NCBI GenBank assembly: GCA_017628435.1
Contig: JAGBZE010000054.1
Span: 1 to 6,803 of the forward strand
DNA length: 6,803 nt
Origin: Akkermansia sp.
GTDB lineage: Bacteria; Verrucomicrobiota; Verrucomicrobiia; Verrucomicrobiales; Akkermansiaceae
Direction: 5' to 3'
Part shown: positions 1 through 4,063 of the stretch, piece after piece
Numbering within the stretch: position 1 is the stretch's first letter
Layout: each line of letters opens with the position of its first letter
Notes under the pieces: model-generated
What the model was told of the DNA's origin: nothing
Seen by the model: only the letters and a program-made list of their open reading frames with translations
Database searches by the model: none
Position numbers and translations under genes: made by a program

Positions 1-1
1 C

Positions 2-160
2 GATGCCAAGGACGGCATGCTCTCCCTGCAGCTCAGCAAGGATGGCAAACTGAGCGGCATCATGAGCTGCACCTCCTGGGCAAACTCTCCGGAAAAAGCA
101 TTCCAGATTAACCTCAGCCCCAAGGCTAAGGAAGAAACCAAGAGCAAGCGTCGGCGCTGA
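2..160 (+). CDS. 3' end of an unidentified protein (partial)
   Basis: An open frame enters from the left edge and ends at a TGA at 158-160, giving the last 52 residues of a protein. The visible part alternates polar and hydrophobic residues (DGMLSLQLSKDGKLSGI), which suggests beta strands, followed by a short strand-like piece (AFQINLSP) and a strongly basic tail ending KSKRRR. I recognise no family or motif, and there is no membrane segment in this piece. A strong hairpin terminator follows 25 bases after the stop, so this is the end of a transcription unit separate from parB. The frame is supported by the codon use and by the terminator placement, but the function is unknown. Confidence 0.6.
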   Translation, partial: DAKDGMLSLQLSKDGKLSGIMSCTSWANSPEKAFQINLSPKAKEETKSKRRR

Positions 161-185
161 TACCAGGCTGCCATTACCCTTAATT

Positions 186-225
186 CGGGCAGAATCCTAA
201 TGGATTCTGCCCGCGCTCTTTATCC
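186..225 (+). terminator. Intrinsic terminator after the left-edge gene
   Basis: A perfect 12-bp stem is formed by CGGGCAGAATCC at 186-197 and its reverse complement at 202-213, with a 4-base loop (TAAT). The following stretch, CGCTCTTTATCCC, is only moderately T-rich. It lies 25 bases past the stop of the left-edge gene and more than 100 bases before parB, so it should end the upstream transcript and insulate parB. The opposite strand has no T-run after the stem, so the terminator is best read on the plus strand. Confidence 0.75.
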
Positions 226-283
226 CTTGTGTCAGCATGACTCATATTTATGCCGCAGCCCCCCGGAACATGTGATTAAAAGA

Positions 284-312
284 TTGATTTCCGAGTTAGA
301 ATAAGATAGAAT
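284..312 (+). promoter_or_regulatory. Sigma70-type promoter for parB
   Basis: TTGATT at 284-289 and TAGAAT at 307-312 are separated by 17 bases, a good housekeeping -35/-10 pair. The predicted start of transcription, near 319, leaves only about 8 bases before the parB ATG at 327. No Shine-Dalgarno sequence is visible, so the message would be nearly leaderless. A second TAGAAT sits exactly 10 bases upstream, at 297-302, without an equally good -35; used instead, it would lengthen the leader to about 18 bases. The rest of the 161-326 gap shows only the upstream terminator. Confidence 0.55.
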
Positions 313-326
313 CGCGCACACACATT

Positions 327-1211
327 ATGGCCAGGCAAGCATTAGGAAAGGGGCTGGGTGCCCTCATCATGAAGAAGCAGGAAACTGCAAACAGTCCCGC
401 AAACGTAGTGGCAGATGGCGACCGCGTCATCCTTGCCAAGGTTCGGGATATCAAGGCATCCCCCTTCCAGCCACGCCGCCATTTTGACCAGCAGCAGATT
501 GAGGAACTTGCCGCCTCCATTCGCGAGCGCGGGCTTATCCAGCCCCTCGTTGTCCGCAAAGTCGACGGGGTATTTGAACTCATTGCCGGTGAACGCCGTC
601 TGCGCGCTGTCACCAGCCTTGGTCAGACCACCGTCAAGGTAGTGGTACATGAAGCCACTGACCAAGAAGTTGCAGAGCTGGCCCTCATCGAGAACCTTCA
701 GCGCGCAGACCTGACCCCGCTGGAAGAAGCTGAGCAGTACCGCCTGCTGCAGGAAAAATTCGGCATGAAGCAGGAAACCATTGCCCAGCATGTGGGCAAA
801 TCCCGTGCCGTGGTGGCCAACATGGTACGCCTGCTGGATCTCGCCCCCGAAGTGCGCGAGCTGCTGAACGCCCAGCAAATTACCGTAGGTCACGCCAAGG
901 TGCTCCTCCAGCTCAAGGATGCCACCCAGCAGACTATGGCAGCTCAGCGAGTGGCTCGCAATACACTGACCGTCCGCCAGACCGAACAGCTGGTACGTGA
1001 CCTGCTCACCCCTGCACCGCCTGTAACCAAGCCAGAGCCGCAGCTGCCCGAGGCATACGCCCGAGTATGTTCGCAGCTCTCCCAGGATTTCGGCACCCGC
1101 GTGAATATTTCCATGAAGGGCAAGAGCAGCGGCGTGATTGAAATTCCCTACGCAGGCCGCGAGGACCTGGTGCGTATTCTTCAGATTTTCGGCATCAGCG
1201 AGAACCTGTAA
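327..1211 (+). CDS. parB: Chromosome-partitioning protein ParB
   Basis: ParB loads on parS sites, spreads as a CTP-gated clamp, and works with the ParA ATPase and SMC to segregate replicated origins. The 294-residue length is normal for chromosomal ParB. The N-terminus has the typical GLGALI segment (residues 9-14), the part that usually contacts ParA; this fixes the start at the first ATG rather than Met15. The N-terminal nuclease-like CTP domain follows, with PFQPRR (46-51), GLIQPLVVR (69-77), the GERRLR CTP-binding motif (88-93) and ENLQR (122-126). A helix-turn-helix for parS binding covers about 148-172, and a C-terminal dimerisation domain about 240-294. No parA lies beside it in the window, and I saw no obvious parS (TGTTTCACGTGAAACA-like) site. 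There is no Shine-Dalgarno. The gene overlaps the next one by one base (TAATG). Leu6 is a TTA codon, the only TTA, CTA or TCA codon in the gene. Confidence 0.96.
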   Translation: MARQALGKGLGALIMKKQETANSPANVVADGDRVILAKVRDIKASPFQPRRHFDQQQIEELAASIRERGLIQPLVVRKVDGVFELIAGERRLRAVTSLGQTTVKVVVHEATDQEVAELALIENLQRADLTPLEEAEQYRLLQEKFGMKQETIAQHVGKSRAVVANMVRLLDLAPEVRELLNAQQITVGHAKVLLQLKDATQQTMAAQRVARNTLTVRQTEQLVRDLLTPAPPVTKPEPQLPEAYARVCSQLSQDFGTRVNISMKGKSSGVIEIPYAGREDLVRILQIFGISENL

Positions 1212-2125
1212 TGCGTCGCCTGCTTCCCTTTCTTTTCCTGTTCTGCGGCTGCGATGACAGCCCGCAGAATGCAGAGAGCACAGCACCGCAGCAGCCCGCA
1301 GCGCGGGAACTCGTCAGCACGCCGGAATTCAACGGAGAAAACGCCTATATCCATTGCGCAGCCATCTGCGCCCTGGGTCCCCGTTACAGCGGTTCACCCG
1401 CCTACGAGCAGCAGCTGCAATACCTTGAAAAACACCTGCATCAATACGGCTGGCAGACAGAGCGCAACTCATTCAGCGCGCCCAATGGAGTGAAAATGTG
1501 CAATCTGCGGGCCTTCCGCAGCACCACCCCCTGCCCGCTGCTGCTCAGCTGTCATATTGATACCAAGGTGAACATTGCTCCCGGCTTTGAAAGTGCAGAT
1601 GACGGCGCAAGCGGTGCCGCAGTACTGCTGGAACTGGCCCGCACGCTGTGCGATGACCGCGTGGAGCTCATCTTTCTGGACGGCGAGGAAGCCTTTGCCC
1701 GCAACATGAGCGAAACTGACGGCCTATACGGCTCCAAGCACGATGTAGCCCGCCGCGGCGACCAGCTGCCCCGCTGGCAGATTAACCTGGATATGGTCGG
1801 CGGCCGCAACAAATGCATTGCCATCCCCGTGCTCGACACCTCAGATTACATGTACAACCACTACGCCGCCGCAGTACGCGCACTGGGGTATTCTGAAGCC
1901 AGCTGGACAGTGTGGCCAGGCGGGTATATGGATGACCACCTACCCTACCTGGAAGCCGGGGTGGAAAGCCTCAACCTCATCGCCGCCTTCAGCGGCAGCA
2001 ACTGGTGGCACACCCCGCGCGACAACATGAAGCGCATCTGCCCCCACTCCCTGCATGAGAGCGGCAGCATGACCCGCCAGCTCATCAGCCAGCTGCTCAG
2101 CGAAGGCGCTTCAGACGCTCCCTGA
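1211..2125 (+). CDS. M28-family lipoprotein, glutaminyl-peptide cyclotransferase type
   Basis: This is probably a zinc-dependent enzyme that cyclises N-terminal glutamine to pyroglutamate on exported proteins; an M28 aminopeptidase is the alternative. A short signal (MRRLLPFLFLFCGC) ends in a lipobox-like FCGC, so Cys14 is the likely lipidated residue and the enzyme would be membrane-anchored outside the cytoplasm. The M28 order is visible: HID (115-117), Asp131 in ADDGASG, Glu159/Glu160 in FLDGEEAF, Asp194 in NLDMVGG, MDDH (240-243) and WWHT (265-268). GEEAF, then DGLYGSKH (170-177), then DDHLPY (241-246) and WHTPRDN (266-272) follow mammalian-type cyclotransferases closely. By that alignment Asp131, Glu160 and His267 bind zinc and Glu159 and Asp242 are catalytic. 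The active-site Trp after EEAF in the human enzyme is replaced here by Asn/Met. The start is set by the TAATG overlap with parB, which suggests translational coupling. The 3' end overlaps the PDZ gene tail to tail by 29 bp. Confidence 0.85.
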   Translation: MRRLLPFLFLFCGCDDSPQNAESTAPQQPAARELVSTPEFNGENAYIHCAAICALGPRYSGSPAYEQQLQYLEKHLHQYGWQTERNSFSAPNGVKMCNLRAFRSTTPCPLLLSCHIDTKVNIAPGFESADDGASGAAVLLELARTLCDDRVELIFLDGEEAFARNMSETDGLYGSKHDVARRGDQLPRWQINLDMVGGRNKCIAIPVLDTSDYMYNHYAAAVRALGYSEASWTVWPGGYMDDHLPYLEAGVESLNLIAAFSGSNWWHTPRDNMKRICPHSLHESGSMTRQLISQLLSEGASDAP

Positions 2126-2858
2126 CCTCCTGCGGCAGCGCTGCGCGTTCCTCTGCCGTATTAAGCGGCAGCTCATCATACTCCCGCTTCAGCTCAGCAT
2201 CGTACACCGTCAGGTTAAGCTTATTGCTGGCGCCATGCAGCACGATGACACCTTCCTCCGTACGGAATTGCAGCGTCACCTCACCGGCCTCGCCCAGCAT
2301 CCAGCCGCGGCCATTCGGGTTGGCATCGCGCGCCAGGTGGCGGATAGCCTGCAGATGGTCAGACACTTCACCCGGCACAAATGCCTCTGTCACCTGCCGC
2401 AGCTGGCGCACAATCTCGCGGCGGTGCTTAGCCATAGCCTCGCGAATAGCCGGATTCACTGCCAGCGGTCTCATCATCCAGTCGGCCCCGACCGCAGCAT
2501 CAGCACTGGCGGCACCGCGTTTCCTCAGCGCAGCACGAGCCGCCAGGCGCACGGACACATCGCGCTGCACCCCCTTCTGCAGGAAGGAAATCGGCACCTG
2601 CTGCCCCGGCTCGGCGGCATCCAGCAGGCTGCGCAGCTGGTTACGGGTCAGAACCAGCTGTCCATTAAAAGAAAGCAGCACATCACCCTCCCGCATGCCG
2701 GCCTGGTACGCCGGGCTTTCCGGATTCACCGCCCGCACCAGCACCCCGGATACCCGGGCTGCAGATTCCTCGGCCACCACGCCGAACATAGCGCGAGGTT
2801 TCTCCGCCGCCGCAGCTATACCCAGCATCGCCGCGCACACACACAGAAGCTTTTTCAT
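2097..2858 (-). CDS. Secreted PDZ-domain protein without protease domain
   Basis: This is a 253-residue exported protein. A Sec signal peptide (MKKLLCVCAAMLGIAAAA, cleavage probably after Ala18 before EKPRA) precedes one PDZ domain at about residues 23-107, with GVLVRAVNPESPA (38-50), AGMREGDVLLSFNGQ (53-67) and a closing strand pattern to about 107. PDZ domains of this kind bind exposed C-termini, as in DegS, RseP and HtrA. No trypsin-like triad or other catalytic motif is present, so it is likely a binding or sensing protein. Residues 110-253 are an unassigned, charged, partly helical region with a beta-rich patch (EVTLQFRTEEGVIVLHG, about 193-209). It is the last gene of the sigma/membrane-protein unit: its ATG overlaps the preceding TGA (ATGA), and it has the strongest ribosome-binding site in the window. 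A role in sensing envelope state for the sigma factor is inferred from context only. Confidence 0.88.
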   Translation of the reverse strand: MKKLLCVCAAMLGIAAAAEKPRAMFGVVAEESAARVSGVLVRAVNPESPAYQAGMREGDVLLSFNGQLVLTRNQLRSLLDAAEPGQQVPISFLQKGVQRDVSVRLAARAALRKRGAASADAAVGADWMMRPLAVNPAIREAMAKHRREIVRQLRQVTEAFVPGEVSDHLQAIRHLARDANPNGRGWMLGEAGEVTLQFRTEEGVIVLHGASNKLNLTVYDAELKREYDELPLNTAEERAALPQEVRERLKRLR

Positions 2859-3388
2859 AAATAATCCTCCTCTACTTCCACATCGGTTGTATTCGGCACG
2901 CGGATAACCGTGGTGGTATCCTCCGCATCCAGCACAAAAGAATCTTCATACAGCACAGTATAGTGGCGTACCGGAGCATCCCCGCGCCGCCACTCCACGC
3001 GCTCGGCACCGCGCGACGTGATGATATTGCGGCCCACATGCCCGGGATTCTCGCCCTCAGCCACCGCGCTGCCGGGCACCAGCATCACACCCCCGGCCAC
3101 CAGGAAAAACACGATAGCCGCAGCCAGTCCCCCGCGCTGCAGGTACAGGCGCAGCGGGCGCCGCCGCTGCTGAGCAGCCAGATACATACGTACCCCCAGC
3201 TGCCCGGTCAGACGCGATGGCAGCGCCGCCGGACGAAGCCGGCGCAACAGCAGCTCCACCTCGCGGCATTCCTGCTCCTCATCCGAAGCCTGCTGCATGG
3301 CGGCCAGCAGCCGCTTCTGCAGAGTCTCCGGCAGAGCCGCAGGTGCCGTTGTGGCAGTTTCTGTCTTGAAATCTGTATCAGGGTTCAT
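2855..3388 (-). CDS. Single-pass membrane protein, putative anti-sigma factor
   Basis: This 177-residue protein has a helical, charged N-terminal half (about 20-75, including LPETLQKRLLAAMQQAS and EVELLLRRLRPAALPSRL). A basic stop (RRRPLRLYLQR, 75-85) leads into one hydrophobic segment at about 86-108 (GGLAAAIVFFLVAGGVMLVP). A polar C-terminal domain of about 69 residues follows. The basic flank predicts the N-terminus in the cytoplasm and the C-terminus in the periplasm, the usual layout of a membrane anti-sigma factor. The gene starts two bases after the sigma-factor stop, without its own Shine-Dalgarno, and ends in an ATGA overlap with the PDZ gene. I do not see the HxxxCxxC zinc motif of ZAS anti-sigma factors (the only Cys is Cys41), nor an obvious FecR pattern. 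The anti-sigma role therefore rests on topology and position, not on sequence family. Confidence 0.8.
   Translation of the reverse strand: MNPDTDFKTETATTAPAALPETLQKRLLAAMQQASDEEQECREVELLLRRLRPAALPSRLTGQLGVRMYLAAQQRRRPLRLYLQRGGLAAAIVFFLVAGGVMLVPGSAVAEGENPGHVGRNIITSRGAERVEWRRGDAPVRHYTVLYEDSFVLDAEDTTTVIRVPNTTDVEVEEDYL
2866..2872 (-). promoter_or_regulatory. Strong Shine-Dalgarno site for the PDZ gene
   Basis: On the minus strand GAGGAGG sits 7 bases before the ATG at 2858, an ideal spacing. It is embedded in the last codons (Glu-Glu-Asp) of the upstream membrane-protein gene. It is the only clear Shine-Dalgarno in the window, and it fixes the PDZ start. It would allow the PDZ protein to be made in excess of the two proteins before it in the operon. 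Confidence 0.8.
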
Positions 3389-3390
3389 AC

Positions 3391-3945
3391 TCAGCGTTCA
3401 ATAGGATTGGCCTCCAGTTCCTTGCGCAGAGCCTGCAGCGCATAGCGATACCGGGAGGTGATGGTGGATAATTTATTACCGGTCAAATCCGCAATCTGCT
3501 GAAAGGTGTGCTCGCCCCAGATATGGAGCACCACCACCTCCGCAAACTCCGGAGCCAGTTTCCGAAGCATGGATTCCATCCTGCCGCGCAGGTACTCGTC
3601 ATCCGCCGCACTGCTCAGCCAGGGAGTTTCCTCCTCGCCTTCGCGCAGGTGTTCCTGCTGGGCAACCGCATAATTGCGCCGCACCTGTTCGCGGCGACCA
3701 CGGTCCATGGCCAGGTGACGAATGGCCGTATAGGCATAAGCGCGCCATTGGTCCTGTGTGCCGGAGAATGAGCCGCCCTCCACCGCATGCACCAGCTGCA
3801 CCAATGCTTCCTGCAGCACATCCTCTGCATCTGCCTCGCTCCGGCATTGCTGGCGAGCATATAACAAGAGCTGCGGGCCATATTCAGCCAGCCAGGCAGA
3901 CCAGTCTATGCGCTCTGTGGGCGTGGGGGAGTTCATTTCCTTCAT
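3391..3945 (-). CDS. ECF-like RNA polymerase sigma factor (sigma-70 family)
   Basis: From the ATG at 3945 this is a 184-residue two-domain sigma factor. Region 2 covers about 20-90, with DAEDVLQEALVQL (39-51) as region 2.2 and WRAYAYTAIRHLAMDRGRR (67-85) as regions 2.3-2.4, which recognise and melt the -10. A charged linker (about 91-124) follows. Region 4 covers about 125-178, with the helix-turn-helix TFQQIADLTGNKLSTITSRY (147-166) for -35 recognition. No region 1.1 or 3 is present, as in ECF factors. The open frame extends back to a GTG at 4008, but that codon lies inside the aspS terminator hairpin, so I reject it. ATG 3945 and ATG 3936 (nine bases later, 181 residues) are both possible; AAGGA lies only one base before the latter, too close to be a good Shine-Dalgarno. 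It heads the operon with the membrane and PDZ genes, which suggests it is controlled by them. Confidence 0.9.
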   Translation of the reverse strand: MKEMNSPTPTERIDWSAWLAEYGPQLLLYARQQCRSEADAEDVLQEALVQLVHAVEGGSFSGTQDQWRAYAYTAIRHLAMDRGRREQVRRNYAVAQQEHLREGEEETPWLSSAADDEYLRGRMESMLRKLAPEFAEVVVLHIWGEHTFQQIADLTGNKLSTITSRYRYALQALRKELEANPIER

Positions 3946-3956
3946 ATATGTGGCGT

Positions 3957-3985
3957 ATGATATAGCTTGTTTTATCTCAATTTCC
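3957..3985 (-). promoter_or_regulatory. Possible (ECF-type) promoter of the sigma operon
   Basis: On the minus strand, between the aspS terminator and the sigma-gene start, GGAAATT (3985-3979) and TATCAT (3962-3957) are separated by 16 bases. GGAAATT resembles the GGAACTT -35 element of sigmaE-type ECF factors, which often drive their own operons, so autoregulation is possible. The -10 fits less well. No housekeeping -35 with correct spacing is evident: TTGAGA at 3980-3975 is only 12 bases from TATCAT. A promoter is needed here because a strong terminator lies just upstream, but its exact position is a weak call. Confidence 0.3.
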
Positions 3986-3998
3986 TGATTTTTTCCAG

Positions 3999-4036
3999 AA
4001 AAAAGCACGCCCGCAGGGGCTTTAATCCTGCGGGCG
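3999..4036 (-). terminator. Intrinsic terminator of aspS
   Basis: Read on the minus strand, CGCCCGCAGG (4036-4027), a 9-base loop and CCTGCGGGCG (4017-4008) form a perfect 10-bp GC-rich stem. It is followed by TGC and six T (4004-3999). It lies about 27 bases after the aspS stop. The plus-strand side has no T-run, so it acts in the aspS direction. It separates aspS from the same-strand sigma operon. Confidence 0.92.
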
Positions 4037-4063
4037 CGGGTAAAAATCAGATTTTCAGCTCAA

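Noticed and set aside
264..293. CGGAA (264-268) and TTCCG (289-293) as an operator at the parB -35
   Set aside because: Five-base arms 20 bases apart are expected by chance, and nothing else supports the site.
161..326. parS-like site near parB
   Set aside because: No match to the TGTTTCACGTGAAACA core was seen here or elsewhere in the window on reading.
342..1286. 314-codon open frame antisense to parB
   Set aside because: It is codon-aligned with a clear parB and has no recognisable protein features, so it is a shadow of codon bias.
2224..2907. Two long plus-strand open frames opposite the PDZ gene
   Set aside because: Their translations are Arg/Ser- or His-rich without domain pattern, while the minus strand has a signal peptide, a PDZ domain and a strong Shine-Dalgarno.
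3946..4008. N-terminal extension of the sigma factor to a GTG at 4008
   Set aside because: The GTG and the first codons lie within the aspS terminator stem and T-run. The added residues do not resemble sigma region 2, and no ribosome-binding site precedes them.
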